64,000 bases of DNA from Orientallactaga sibirica (GCA_036365145.1 JAEOAD010000040.1:14480001-14544000); one strand, 5' to 3'. Shown: positions 41,938 to 53,226, counted from the stretch's first letter. Notes: generated by a model not told the origin, from the letters alone. Made by a program: numbers and translations.

Positions 41938-42072
41938 TGAATAAAATATTTTTTAAAAAGAGTTAAAGAGTTAGAAACTTATATAATTTAATGGCAAAAC
42001 ACCAAAGAACTCAAAAGAATGTTTTTAATGGACAAAGGACTTGAATAGACATTTCTCCAAAGAAGGCCGACA

Positions 42073-42510
42073 GGGAGAAGACATGTTCCTCAGTGGTGGA
42101 GCCACTGGTAAGACCTGTCCATGATCTAACAGCCCTCGCCCAGGCCCAGGCCCAGGCCCAGGCAGCAACCTTTATTAAACCCAGTGGGTCACCTCAAAAA
42201 AAAAAAAAAAAAAAAAAAAGCCCGCCGGGCATGGTGGCGCACGCCTTTAATCCCAGCACTCAGGAGGCAGAGGTAGGAGGATTGCCGAGAGTTTGAGGCC
42301 ACCCTGAGACTACATAGTTAATTCCAGGTCAGCCTGGACCAGAGTAAGTCCCTGCCTTGCAAAACCAAAAAAAAAAAAAAAAGTGTAGAATGAAGACTAC
42401 TTGGGAAGATGGGTTCTGTGGTAAGGGGCCAAGAGAAGGTAATAAGGGGAGAAACATGTAATTAAATACATTATAGACGTGTATACAACTGTCAGCAAAT
42501 TAATTTTGAA
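42073..42510 (+). mobile_element. Second L1 3'-end inserted in the decayed L1
   Basis: gtaagacctgtccatgatctaacag ... aacccagtgggtcac, A-run, then (after the B1) gaatgaagactacttggg ... aaatacattatagacgtgtatacaactgtcag. Includes (caggcc)4 at 42140-42163. Possible flanks aaagaaggccgaca / aaagaaggtaaaca. Confidence 0.5.
42222..42383 (+). mobile_element. B1 SINE
   Basis: gccgggcatggtggcgcacgcc to ctgccttgcaaaacc and poly-A; same 'ccgagagtttgaggccacc' variant as the 10.9-kb copy. Confidence 0.95.
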
Positions 42511-42734
42511 AAGAAGGTAAACAAACGACTAGCAGGCACATAAAGAATGTTCTTGGCATCAAATCATTACGAAAGAGTGAATCACTTGTAAGAATGTGTG
42601 GGGATTATCAAAACGGAACAAAAGCAGTACCGGTGAGGATGTGGACAAATAAGAACCTTTGTACACTGTGGTGAGAACTGAAATGGAACCGCTGTCTCAG
42701 AAAGCAATAAGTAGACTGATCAAACACTTAAAAC

Positions 42735-42965
42735 TGGGGCTGGAAAGATGGCTTAGTGGTGAAGCGCTTGCCTGTGAAGCCTAAGGACCCCAGTTCAAGG
42801 CTCCATTCCCCAGGACCCACGTAAGCCAGATGCACAAGGTGGCACATGCATCTGGAGTTTGTTTGCAGTGCCTGGCGTGTCCATTCTCTCTCTCTCTCTC
42901 CCTCTGCCTCTTTCTCTCTCTGTCTGTCACTCTCAAATAAATAAATAAAAATAAACAAAAATAAG
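42735..42965 (+). mobile_element. Type A SINE in the L1
   Basis: gggctggaaagatggcttagtggtgaagcgc; CT tract; (aaataa)n tail. Flanks acttaaaact. Confidence 0.95.
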
Positions 42966-43089
42966 CAAAAACTTAAAACTAAACTAAACATCTCACTTCT
43001 AGACATGGATCCTAACGAACTCACTCTGAAATCATGGTCTTCATTCTCATGTTCACTGGGCAGCATTCATAACAGTTAAGAGGTGGAAA

Positions 43090-43246
43090 CTCGTCGGGTG
43101 TGGTGGCGCACGCCTTTAATCCCAGCACTCGGGAGGCAGAGGTAGGAGGATTGTAGTGAGTTTGCAGGCCACCCTGAGAATACAGAGTGAACTCCAGGTC
43201 AGCCTGAACTAGAGTGAGACCCTACCTCGAAACAAAACAAAAAAAA
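43090..43246 (+). mobile_element. B1 in the L1
   Basis: gtcgggtgtggtggcgcacgcc to ctacctcgaaacaaaac; flanks agaggtggaaac. Confidence 0.95.
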
Positions 43247-43257
43247 GAGGTGGAAAC

Positions 43258-43465
43258 TGGAGCTGGAGAGATGGCTTAGCAGTTAAGGTGCTTGTCTGGG
43301 AAGCCTAAGGACACAGGTTTGATTCCCCAGGACCCACATAAACCAGATGCACAAGGTGGTGCATGTGTCTGGAGATCGTTTGCAGTGGCTAAATGCCCTG
43401 GTGTGCCCATTCTCTCTCTCTCTCAAATAAATAACTAAATAAATATAATATTTAAAAATAAAAGA
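43258..43465 (+). mobile_element. Type A SINE in the L1
   Basis: ggagctggagagatggcttagcagttaagg; B box gtttgattcccc; short CT tract; tail caaataaataactaaa. Confidence 0.93.
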
Positions 43466-43590
43466 GATAGGAGCTGCCTAAATGCCAACCAGTGAATGAG
43501 TGGATAAAGGTAATATGGTACTACATATACTGGAATATTATTTAGCCTTTAAAGAGAAGCCAATCCTAACATGTGCTACAACATCAGTGA

Positions 43591-43703
43591 CTCCAGATGC
43601 ATGTGCCCCTTGTAATCTCTCTTACGTGGGTCCTGGGGAATTGAACCTGGGTCCTTTGGCTTCGTAGGCAAATGCCTTAACCACTAAGCCATCCCTCCAG
43701 CCC
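43591..43703 (-). mobile_element. Type A SINE, tail-side half missing
   Basis: Starts at gactccagatgcatgtgcccc, keeps the inverted B box ggggaattgaacctggg and the head taagccatccctccagccc. Confidence 0.88.
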
Positions 43704-43921
43704 TTTTTTTTTTTAAATAAATTTATTTATTTTTATTTATTTGAGAGAGGGAGAAAAAGAGGCAGACAGAGAGAGAAAGAGAGAGAGATTGGGCATGCCA
43801 GGGCCTCTGGCCACTGCAAATGAACTCCAGACACATGCACCACCTTGTGCATCTGGCTTACATGGGTCCTGGGGAATCGAACCTGGCAAATACCTTAACT
43901 GCTAAGCCATCTCTCCAGCCC
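43704..43921 (-). mobile_element. Type A SINE
   Basis: T-run, ttatttatttttatttatttgag; body missing the 'gggtcctttggctttgcagg' block; head taagccatctctccagccc. Confidence 0.92.
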
Positions 43922-44011
43922 AGCTTTGTTATTTTTGATAATGTTATTTTCATTTCTTAGCTGTGTATGTTAGAGTACCACATTACAGTAAAAACTCTAT
44001 ATAGAGCATTA

Positions 44012-44172
44012 TCTTTTTTTTAATTTTTGGTTTTCCCAGGTAGGGTCTCGCTCTAGCTCAGGCTGACCTGGAATTCACTATGTCATCTCAGGGTGGCCTT
44101 GAACTCATGGCGATCCTCCTACCTCTGCCTCCCGAGTCCTGGGATTAAAGGCAGGCACCACCATGCTCAGCT
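44012..44172 (-). mobile_element. B1 SINE
   Basis: ttttggttttcccaggtagggtctcgc to caccatgctcagc; target duplication tagagcattatctttttt. Confidence 0.95.
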
Positions 44173-44425
44173 AGAGCATTATCTTTTTTAACAATGTAAT
44201 TTACATCCCATGTTTGCTCCCTAACCAGAAATGCTAATATCTATTGTGATCAGTGACACCATCATCCTTCAAGGTGACCTGGAAACTTGGGTGTCATTCA
44301 TCCTAAACCCAGTCCTATCTCCAGGCACAAAACACCATCCTTTCTCCATCTTAATGATCTATCCCTCTCTCCAATACCACATCCTTAGGATGACTTTAGA
44401 GGTCTTTTCTAAAATTAAGATTTAG

Positions 44426-44562
44426 CCGGGTGTGGTAGCGCACACCTTTAGTCCCAGCACTCGGGAGGCAGAGGTAGGAGGATTGTCGTGAGTTTGAGGC
44501 CACCCTGAGAATACAGAGTGAACTCCAGGTCAGCCTGAGACAGAGTGAGACCCTACCTCGAA

Positions 44563-44626
<64 letters not shown>

Positions 44627-44628
44627 AA

Positions 44629-44680
<52 letters not shown>
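44426..44680 (+). mobile_element. B1 with a (GAAA)n tail
   Basis: gccgggtgtggtagcgcacacc to ctacctcg, then about 29 gaaa units (44562-44680). Confidence 0.95.
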
Positions 44681-44681
<1 letters not shown>

Positions 44682-46255
44682 GAAATGGAGAGGTACAATA
44701 TAATTCATGTCCTTACAGTTAACAATCATAAACACCAAACATAGCCTTTACAGTTCTAAAGGCTATGTGGATTTGCACGTATGAGTGTGTGTCCCAGCTC
44801 TGCCCCAGTCTCTTCTTTTCATGCAAACCATCATCATTTCCAGCCCGCCGTCAGCTCCTCGTGACGCCATCTCTCTCTGGCCTTGGAACATTTCCACAGG
44901 TTTTCAACCACTCTACACCACCTTCTCCCTCTAACCAATTCCTCTCTGGGCTCTGAGAGCAGATAACGTACTCCATTAGCTCAGGGGTAGGAACCGGAAA
45001 GATCACAGAAGTAGATGACCCAATGACCACGTCGAGTGGTGCCCAGGGGTGGCTGAGCTTACGTCCGCTGGGTTCTGGAGCTGACCTTGCGGACTCACAC
45101 TGATAGGGTGTGGAAACACCCACTCCATCCCTAGTATGTGTAGATCACCTCCAATGCAGTTCTCTGAGGAGATGGCACAAAGCCACAGCACTTCAGTTGC
45201 AGCTTGCCGTGATGGCTGTGAGGAAGCCAAAGTTGGCCAGAGCTGCAAAACCACTAAGTCACTATGAGATTTGCGCTGATGTCAAGAATGGTCGTGAGTG
45301 GGCCCAAACAAACACACAGAAGTTCCGTAAGTACCAGCAGCCACTTTCTCAATGACCCCCAAGCTCTAAAACCAAAGCCAGCATGTCCCTTTTCCCAAAG
45401 AAAGGAGAGGGTTGAGTAAGGTCAGTGTTACATGGCATATTTTATATCCCTAGAATCAACATTCTCTCTTGCCTGTAATCCAGTTGGGGGTGAGTGTGGA
45501 GTGCGCCTCATTGCTCTAAATAATATCATGGGCTTTTGATAGGGTTTTAAATGTGCTCCTGAGACCACCCGTCCATGTGACAACCCAGGGAAATGATTCT
45601 TGGATCTGATGCCCAAGGAGTGGTGAACATCCATTTGAGGGTCCATACGTATTAACAAGCAAGAGGGTGTTGAACTGCAGTCTCGATAATTATAAGTGCA
45701 TCAACATTTAAAGCAAATTCTGATATAATTCATGCATCATTGAAAACCAGCTATTTGTACATGTTGCAATTTTGACTCATAAGAAAATGAACGTTTGCTT
45801 TATACTTCTATTTTCAGGAGGGAAAAATGCAATGAATAGAGTATAATAGGGTCACTGAAATTATCAGTTACCCAAAATATTTCTTTTTAATCCCAGAAGG
45901 CCTGTTAAATATGAAATGTTTGCTTTATTTAGTTTCGTTTGTTTACTGGGTTGGTATTCTTCTGAAAATTCACAAGTCCAGTTCTTTGACTGTGACATAG
46001 GAAGCCTGTCCAAATAATTAGAGACACATTTGCTCATTGGTAATTAAAGTTTCAGAGTGGAAAGAATTAAAGGATTATATAAGAGGCAATAAATAACATT
46101 ATCTTCTGGTGCTTAACTGTCTCCCCATGTTTTTTGGAATGGAGGGAAATAACATGTCTGCCTGTATTTTAATCCATTTTGTTCAAGTGTGACTTGAAAG
46201 GGCAGGTCAGTTATAGTTAAGGACCAGACACCATCTTAGGAACGTACAATAAAAA
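44681..46255. other. Repeat-free 1.6-kb stretch; AT-rich part may be conserved
   Basis: No repeats. 45110-45355 holds an 81-codon plus-strand frame that I cannot identify (basic, includes HYEICADVKNGREW). 45690-46250 is AT-rich with ggtaattaaag, ccaaataattagag, gatataattcatgc and has the look of an enhancer. Confidence 0.4.
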
Positions 46256-46261
46256 GACAAA

Positions 46262-46492
46262 TTAGGGCTGGAAACATGGCTTAGTGGTTAAAGTACTTGC
46301 CTGTGAAGCCTAAGAACTTTGAATCTCCAGGTGCCACGTAAACCTTCAAACCAGACGCACACTGACGCAAGCACGCAAGGTCACACATGCATACAAGGGG
46401 GTACACGTGTCTGGAATTCATTCGCAGTGGCTGAAGGCCCTGGCACACCCATTTTCTCTCTATATGTATCTCAAAATAAAATTTTTAAAAAA
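46262..46492 (+). mobile_element. Type C tRNA SINE, intermediate between A and B
   Basis: gggctggaaacatggcttagtggttaaagtac; B box lost; cagacgcacactgacgcaagcacgcaagg and acaagggggtacac resemble type B, but gtggctgaaggccctggcacaccc is type A-like. Confidence 0.8.
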
Positions 46493-46504
46493 GACAAAAA
46501 AAGT

Positions 46505-46702
46505 ACTGGGCTGGAGAGATGGCTTAGTGGTTAAGGCAGATTCCCCAGAACCCATGTAAGCCAGATGCACAAGGTGGGCACATGCATCAGGAATTCATTT
46601 GCAGTGGCTAGAGGCCCTGGCATGCCCAGTCTCTCTCTCTCTCTCTCTGCTTTTTTCTCTCTCTCTCTCTCCTTGCTTTCTCTGATAAATAAAATAAAAT
46701 AA
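46505..46702 (+). mobile_element. Type A SINE with a head deletion
   Basis: gggctggagagatggcttagtggttaaggca jumps to gattccccagaaccc, losing the middle of the tRNA part; long CT tract; (aaaat)n tail. Confidence 0.9.
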
Positions 46703-46949
46703 ATCCTGTCTCAAGAGACTTGCATTTTAGTGTGTCAATATCTGGATAAGTCACCCTAAGCCCTTGTGTTAATGTAGGAAGATCATGAATATTTCAGGGG
46801 CTACAAAGATGTCTGCAGACTCCTAAAGTTCTGGAACTTATGACGTGAACACGTAGATGGAGCCAAGCACACACGTTTCTTTAGCAGCCCCTTCCCAGGT
46901 GGAGGATGGAAGAGCACAGAGGGCTAAAGGAGTTAGAAGCAGGGCTCTG

Positions 46950-47162
46950 GGGCTTATGGTTCAGTGGTTAAGGCCTTTGTTTGCAAAGCCTAAGGGACCC
47001 AGGTTCAATTCCCCAGTACCCACATAAAGCCAGATGCACAAGGTGGTACATGCATCTGGAGTTTGTTTTCAGTGGCTAGAGGCCCTGGAATGCCCATTCT
47101 CTCTCTCTCTTTTTCTGCCACCTTCTCTCAAACAAATTGTAAAATATTTTTTTTTTTTTAAA
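46950..47162 (+). mobile_element. Type A SINE
   Basis: tggggcttatggttcagtggttaaggcc; B box ggttcaattcccc; flanks gcagggctctgg. Confidence 0.92.
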
Positions 47163-47400
47163 AGAGGCAGGGCTCTGGAGTTAGGCTCGGCACAAACATT
47201 TTAAACTTCCAGATATTGTGACATACTAACGGTATTACGTAACTCTGTGATAGTAGCCAAAATCCCTTGCCTCCGTTTATATTTTCTGCTGCAGAATGGA
47301 AGTTCCAACCCCCCCTCATCCCAAAGAACTGTTGCAAAGATGGAGTTGATGTTTAGCGCAGGACCAAGGGGCTCCATAAATACAGATTGCTAACAGCAGC
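47163..47400 (+). mobile_element. MIR
   Basis: ggctctggagttaggctcgg ... ccttgcctccgtttatattttctgctgcagaatgg ... caaagatggagttgatg ... aggggctccataaata fits MIR end to end, old. Confidence 0.5.
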
Positions 47401-47474
47401 TCAGTTTTTCCTCCCTCAACCCAAGCCTCTCCATGTCTTCAGAACTCAGCTCTGCCCAGTCTCCAGCTGCAATT

Positions 47475-47690
47475 TTTTTTTTCTAAAACTTTATTTACCT
47501 ATTTATTTGAGAGAGAGAGAGAGAGAAAGAATGGGCACACCAGGGCCTTAGCCACTATAAACAAACTAAACAAACTCCAGACACATATGCCCTGTTGTGC
47601 ATCTGGCTTATGTGGGTCCTAGGGAATTGAACCCGGTTCCTTAGGCTTCACAGGCAAGCGCCTTAATGGCTAAGCCATCTCTCCAGCCCA
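47475..47690 (-). mobile_element. Type A SINE
   Basis: tttatttacctatttatttgag; an 8-base duplication (aaacaaactaaacaaact); head taagccatctctccagccc. Confidence 0.92.
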
Positions 47691-48531
47691 TCCAGCAGCA
47701 ACTTTTGAGGTGGGCTGTGGACATTCCCTGTGCCTGACTTGACAAGGAGAAGGAGCAGGGTTAGAAGCTCTGATGCTGGCTGCCGATGGGTTTGAAGTGA
47801 GCTCACGAGCGACTCCAGGTTTTACAACCTGTAGGTTTGGGAGGGTTTGAAGAAATCCATCTTTTTTAAAAAAGTGCATATTTCCCTGGGACAGCCTCTT
47901 TCTGGTTTGAAGGAGAACAGAGGTGGCAAGCTTATGACTCTGTGCAGGGGGAAAGGAGCGCCTCCAGATGCCTTTGAGGTACCGTATTTAATAAGAAAAA
48001 ATCCTGGCCCGATGCCTTCTTTTTCCCCTGGTGCCCTGAGAACAGTCGCAGGTCTTCTCCCCAAGCCACACCTGGGGAAGGCAGAGCTGGCAGGCACAAT
48101 TCCCGATGCATTAGAGTCTGGCAAGGCAGGATGGGGAAGAGCTCAGGGGAGCCTGGAGAAGACTGCAGACGCCCTGTCAACAGGAACTTCAAGGAAGCAG
48201 GCTACAAAATGTCTTCCTTCCCTCAGCTTGCTGAGAGATGAGGAGGAGGCTTCCTGCTCAAACTCTCTTCTTCTTCTAACACTCCGAGTCACGTTGCTGT
48301 GGTGGGGCTTGCTCGCCACAGGAGATAAGATGACACAGGGAAGGTGACATTTGTCTGACTGTGCCTGCAGTGCCTTGTGGAGATATATTGGGAGGTACAA
48401 ATGGGAAGATGTCATTTTCAACTTTCTAGTCATCATTTCCAAGAAAATGAAGAGGAATTGATTTTCATACTGTATTTTATTCAAAACCCTATGTAGCCAG
48501 GATAATGTCATTTCACCAGTAGTTAGTTTTT
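47691..48531. other. Single-copy stretch
   Basis: About 840 bases; holds the longest non-repeat open frame of the window (plus, 47847-48347, 166 codons), but other frames are open here too and the sequence shows no domain. No gene called. Confidence 0.45.
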
Positions 48532-48752
48532 ATTTTTTTTTTTATTTACTTGAGAGAGAGAGAAAGAGTCAGGAGAGAGAGAGAGAGAGAGAGAGAAAGA
48601 ATGGGCACGACCAGGGCCTTCAGTCACTGCAAACGAACTTCAGATGCATGCACCCCTTGTGCATCTGGCTTTCGTGGGTCCTGGAGAATTGAACCAGGAT
48701 CCTTTGGCTTTGCAGGCAAATGCCTTAACCACTAAGCCATCTCTCCAGACCC
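48532..48752 (-). mobile_element. Type A SINE
   Basis: T-run, ttatttacttgagag, (ga)n; head taagccatctctccagac; flanks agtagttagttttt. Confidence 0.93.
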
Positions 48753-49714
48753 TAGTAGTTAGTTTTTTATACTAAGATCTTTTTTTTTTTTCATATTGTC
48801 TTCAAAATGTCATGTAGCTATTTCCCCCCAAATTGAAATATGCCTTCTCTTGGAAAAAGGGGGGATCATAGGACTCAGGAAGCTTACAAAAATTTTAAGA
48901 CTCCTCCTCAAGATTATAGGTGCAAGCAATAAACAATTAGTGGGGAGAGGAGACTCTTCAGTGGAGCTGCCTGCAAGTTGAGCAGGGAGCTTAAGGGATG
49001 CAGCTTTGGTGAGCTCTCATCCATACAAGGAGTCCATACTCCTTTAAGTAACTCCAATATACTAAGTGGTTCACCAAGCTGGGCTTGGGTGGGATCATTT
49101 CTTAGGTCTCTTATCAATGCCCAACCGGGGGAGAGTAGATGTTTGTTCCTGTCTCTGAAGGAGAACTGACATGACATTCAGCTTGTGTTATACACCTAGA
49201 TCACATCACGATCCAGGCAACACATGTTTCAAGAGCTCAGTGGCCACCTGTGGACAAAGCGAGACTAGAGCCTTCTTTGAAAACTAATACAGAGCAGAAA
49301 CTTCCAGACGGCCAGACCACTGAGCTAGCTGCCTTCCAGTTGAGTCTACTGAGTGGCCTTTTAGTCTAAGTTTCAGGCTTTTCAAATCTTTTACTCACTC
49401 TGTCTTCTGGTAGACGGACGTGGTGGCAGCCAATCTAATCGCAGGCCCCTGCTTCTGAGTCTCACCCAAGTGTACTTTGGGCTGTTTTTTTTGTTTTGTT
49501 TTGTTTTTTTCTCTCTTTCATCTCTAACAGTCCCAAAGAGCTCAGCGTGGAGGCTTCTTTAGGCATCTATAGCTGCTGTTAAGTTTCCAGCTCTTTCTGA
49601 CAAAACAGAAGAGCAGATTGTGCTTTTTTTGTGCTTACTGAGGGCTGATGTCAGATGTGGAGGGGAGTCCCATGGCTTCCTGTGCTGAGCCCTTCCATCC
49701 CACCCTACCCTCAG
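48753..49714. other. Single-copy stretch
   Basis: About 960 bases; T-rich 49481-49512; no recognised gene or repeat. Confidence 0.45.
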
Positions 49715-50064
49715 TGTTGCAGTCTGGTTTGCACTGCTGGCAGGAAACACGGGACCAAGAGCAGCTTGTGGGGAAAAAAAGGGTTTATTTTGGCTTACAG
49801 ACTCGACAGGAAGCTTCATGATGGCAGGGGAAAATGATGGCACGAGCATAGGGTGGACATCACCTCCTCACCAACATCATGTGGACAACAGCTACGGGAT
49901 AGTGTGCCAAACACTGGCAAGAGGAAGCTGGCTATAATACCCATAAACCTGCCCCTAATAATACACTGCCTCCAGGAGGCGTTAATTCCAAAATTGCCAT
50001 CAGCTGGGAACCTAGCAGTCAGAACAGCTACATTTATGGGGGACACCTGAATCAACCGACCGCA
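49715..50064 (-). mobile_element. Solo ERVL-MaLR LTR (MT/ORR1-like)
   Basis: 350 bp; plus-strand reading tgttgcagtctgg ... gggtttattttggcttacag ... caaccgaccgca. Perfect 5-bp duplication CTCAG (49710-49714, 50065-50069). Confidence 0.88.
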
Positions 50065-50260
50065 CTCAGGAATCCTCCATTCTTGACAAAAATACCCTCT
50101 CCTCTTCACTCTCGTACTCATAGGATGGTCTCACGGGACCCTGGCTTCTTCTACCTACATCACATGCAGAGAGATTGATCAGTCTCCTGGGCCTCAGGTG
50201 GCTGCACATGGAAATCTTTTTCTTCGCACAGTTGGAAGCGTGGTGAGGAAGGTAGACACC
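50065..50260. other. Single-copy spacer between two LTRs
   Basis: 196 bases; no MaLR internal sequence recognised. Confidence 0.5.
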
Positions 50261-50603
50261 TGTTGCATTCAGGTTTGCATTAGTGGCAGAAATCACCCGA
50301 CCAAGAGCAGCTTTTGGGGGAAAAAAGGGTTTATTTTGGCTTATAGGCTTGAGGGGAAGCTCCATGATGGCAGGGAAAAACAAAGGCATGAGCAGAGGGT
50401 GGACATCACTCCCTGGCCAACATAAGGTGGACAACAGCAACAGACGAGTGTGCCAAACACTGGCAAAGGGACACTGGCTATAACACCCATAAGCCTGCTC
50501 CGAACAACACACCACCTCCAGGAGGCTTTAATTCCCCATTGCCATCAGCTGGGGAGGCTAGCGTTTAGAAGTTTATGGGGGACACCTGGATCAAACCACC
50601 ACC
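50261..50603 (-). mobile_element. Second solo MaLR LTR, same family
   Basis: tgttgcattcagg ... gggtttattttggcttatagg ... gatcaaaccacca. The end is eroded; flanks acacc / acccc are only suggestive. Confidence 0.82.
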
Positions 50604-51714
50604 CCATCCTCTTAGCTGCCAGCAGTTTTCTCCTCCTTGTAACCAACCTGGGTGACTGAATGATTAACATGATATGTGTATGCAGCCAAACACACATGTT
50701 TCCCCATGCTTTGCGAGGATAATATGGAATATTAATCTCCCAACCCAACAACCCATACTGTGGATTTAATATGAACTCCACACTCGGAAAAACTCAGTCC
50801 CGGCACTCAACCAGATAGTCAATCGATTGTTTTGCTTCCCTTCGTTTCATTTCTGTCTTTAAACGTAAATCTTCCCTGGCTCCTGTTTTCAACCCTTCCT
50901 AAAGGTATCTCATCCAGTCTCTATACCTTCCTTTGTGCCTTTGTCCCTTCCTCTCACCCAGCACTCACACCCCTGCCAATAAAAGCCTCACCCCTGACCT
51001 CGCCTCTTGATATTTGCAAGGACCACTATATTTCTTTTTCTCTGTCCACAGATAGATTCTCGAAGGAAATAGTCATACTTTGAAATACTTACCTTTCATT
51101 GTGAATAACAGCCACAAAATACTTAAGGGAAAATATTGGTGAATTAAAAAGACAGACCATAAAGAAGTTTCAATGTCAAGGTGACCACAAGTTCACATAT
51201 TTCTTAAATCAGCCCTGGCTGGGTTTATTTTCTGCTATTTCTGCCCTCCGTACTGACTTGTTTCAAGAACCTGTCAAATGCATTGAAAATTTAGAATGCT
51301 TCTCACAGCATTCTGTCTTCCCAAGATGACGGTCAAGGTCCTCCGGAGAGGCCCTGGTGGACGGGACGGGACCGCAAGATAGCAGGTCGGTTCAGTGCAT
51401 GAGGGGCCCTTGTTGGAAAGATTTAGTGTCAGAAATAATGGCTCTGGTGGTCCCTCTGGCTTCAGGGGGTCATGGGTCTATGAGAACACATCTGTGGGCA
51501 GCTTGAGGGAGTCTCTGCTTGCACACAGATCCACACCGTCCATGAAAGCCACTGCCGAAGAGGAGGAAACACTGAATCTTTTCTGGTTCATAACAATTCC
51601 CTGGTTCATAACAACAGGAGGTCAGGCACGGTGACGGGATGTGAAAGGTTTTCTTTGCAGATCACAGACACGACAACAAACTAGACTCGGTGACCTGCAC
51701 AGAACTGTCACTAA
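50604..51714. other. Single-copy stretch
   Basis: About 1.1 kb; no repeat or gene recognised. Confidence 0.45.
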
Positions 51715-51800
51715 CAGCCAGTCTGTGTAGAGCATTTTCACATCCATCCTCTGGAACAGACAAGATCATTACAGCCATTGCATGAGCAAGGACCCTGAAG
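51715..51800 (+). mobile_element. MIR-like fragment
   Basis: tagagcattttcacatccatcc ... gaacagacaagatcattacagcc ... gaccctgaagctaagagg. Weak. Confidence 0.35.
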
Positions 51801-51922
51801 CTAAGAGGCTTTGGAGGAACACTCAGGAAGCTGAAAGCGCACTCCCTTATTTCATCTGCTGTTCACTCTCTTATCTATCCGTACATTTTAGTTTTAATTT
51901 TAAAAAATATTTGTATTTAGTG

Positions 51923-52070
51923 AGCTGGGCATGGTGGCACATGCCTTTAATCCCAGCACTTGGGAGGCAAAAGTAGGTGGATCATCATGAGTTCAAGGCC
52001 ACCCTGAGACTACATAGTGAATTCGAGGTCAGGTTGGCTAGAGCGAAACCCTACCTCCGAACCACCCCCC
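51923..52070 (+). mobile_element. B1 SINE
   Basis: gctgggcatggtggcacatgcc to gaaaccctacctccg; flanks ttgtattta. Confidence 0.93.
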
Positions 52071-52072
52071 CA

Positions 52073-52315
52073 AAGTTGTATTTATTTATTTGTAGGCAGA
52101 GAGAGAGGAGAGACAGAGAGACAGCCATCACCAGAGAGAATGGGTGCACCAGGGGCTCCAGCCACTGCAAACAACGCCATCAGATGCTTACGGCTCCCGC
52201 ACCACTGGAACAGCAGGGTAGAGGTCTGATCTCTGACTGGGACAATCGAACTCATGCCATTCAGAGAGGATTCTGCAGGCAACTGCCTTGGCTGCTGAGC
52301 CATCTTTCCAGTCCC
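52073..52315 (-). mobile_element. Diverged tRNA-derived SINE
   Basis: tatttatttatttgtagg; body odd (acaacgccatcagatgcttacgg; tgggacaatcgaactcatgcc); head ctgagccatctttccagtcccc. Longer than usual, unclear subtype. Confidence 0.8.
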
Positions 52316-53051
52316 CACACACACCCGCCCATTTTGTTTTTAAACTTAAAGCCAGAATTGAGCATCCTAGAATGGGTATTTGTAGAAGACTGCTATTGCA
52401 AACACATAAGCACAGTTTTTTTTTTTTTACTTTTTGCATTTTGCACGTGACTTGAAAATGATCTTAATTTACTAATCTGCATTGGAAAGTTTGCTGAAGG
52501 GTGAAGTAATCATGTGCATTTCTGCAGAAATGACCACATTTTTTACGGATGTAGAGGTAATGTCATGGAACAGGACCATGGCAGGGGAATATTTACTTGT
52601 CACCAACAACCCTTTATTGACCAAAGACTTTTCCAGCATATAGTCTAGAGCTTTCTCCTGAGGAAGGCACAGAAGAAAAAGAGAATGTTTGCAAAGAAAA
52701 TATCTTTTTTTCATGCAGCTAAAGGGCAGCTTTATATGGTGAAAAAATGAACATCCTTTAACTTATATCCATTCTTTTCTTTCCTCCAGGTCTTAATAAA
52801 ACTCAGATCAGCTTCTGCAAACAGTAGACCATTCCAGATGGGGTGAGGATGGAACCACAACAAATGCCTAGAGCACTCCCAGCACAATCAACTTCCAAAC
52901 TCAAACTCTGCCAAAGGCCAATAGCACAATTGAACCATTTTCTTTTAATACAACGATTTATAAGCTCAAGGAATAAAAAGGCATACCAAAGATAGTCCAA
53001 CCAGCCCAACATGGCAATTTCTGCTTTACCATGGCTCTTTCTTTTTAAATT
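52316..53051. other. Single-copy stretch
   Basis: About 735 bases, AT-rich, no recognised feature. Confidence 0.45.
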
Positions 53052-53226
53052 TTTTTTTTTGAGGTAGGGTCTCACTCAGCCCAGGCTGACCTGGAATTCA
53101 CTAGGGTGGGACAATAGTCTCAGGGTGGCCTCAAACTCAGCTGTTCTTTTAATTTTTAAAAGTAAGATCCTCCTACCTTTGCCTCCCAAGTGCTGGGAGT
53201 CAATGTGTGTGCCACCACACCCTGCT
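53052..53226 (-). mobile_element. B1 with two unusual internal insertions
   Basis: gaggtagggtctcactcagcc start; extra agggtgggacaa replaces atgt before tagtctc, and about 25 extra AT-rich bases sit between actcag and gatcctcc; ends ccaccacaccctgc. Confidence 0.85.

Larger units (their letters stand above)
41970..43590 (+). mobile_element. Decayed L1: end of ORF2 broken by insertions
   Basis: Pieces in L1 order: tggacaaaggacttgaatagacatttctccaaagaag (42030), gtaccggtgaggatgtggac aaataagaacc (42629), catctcacttctagacatggatcc (42990), gtgaatgagtggataaaggtaatatggtac ... ctggaatattatttagcc (43490). These are the conserved C-terminal part of L1 ORF2 at the DNA level, with frameshifts. Broken by a second L1 3' end, two B1s and two SINEs. 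Not functional. Confidence 0.8.

Noticed and set aside
47847..48347. 166-codon plus-strand frame, the longest outside repeats
   Set aside because: Several other frames are open over the same bases, there is no domain, splice context or codon pattern I recognise, and such lengths occur by chance in 64 kb.
51977..52450. 157-codon plus frame
   Set aside because: Runs through a B1 and a SINE into single-copy DNA; no protein logic.
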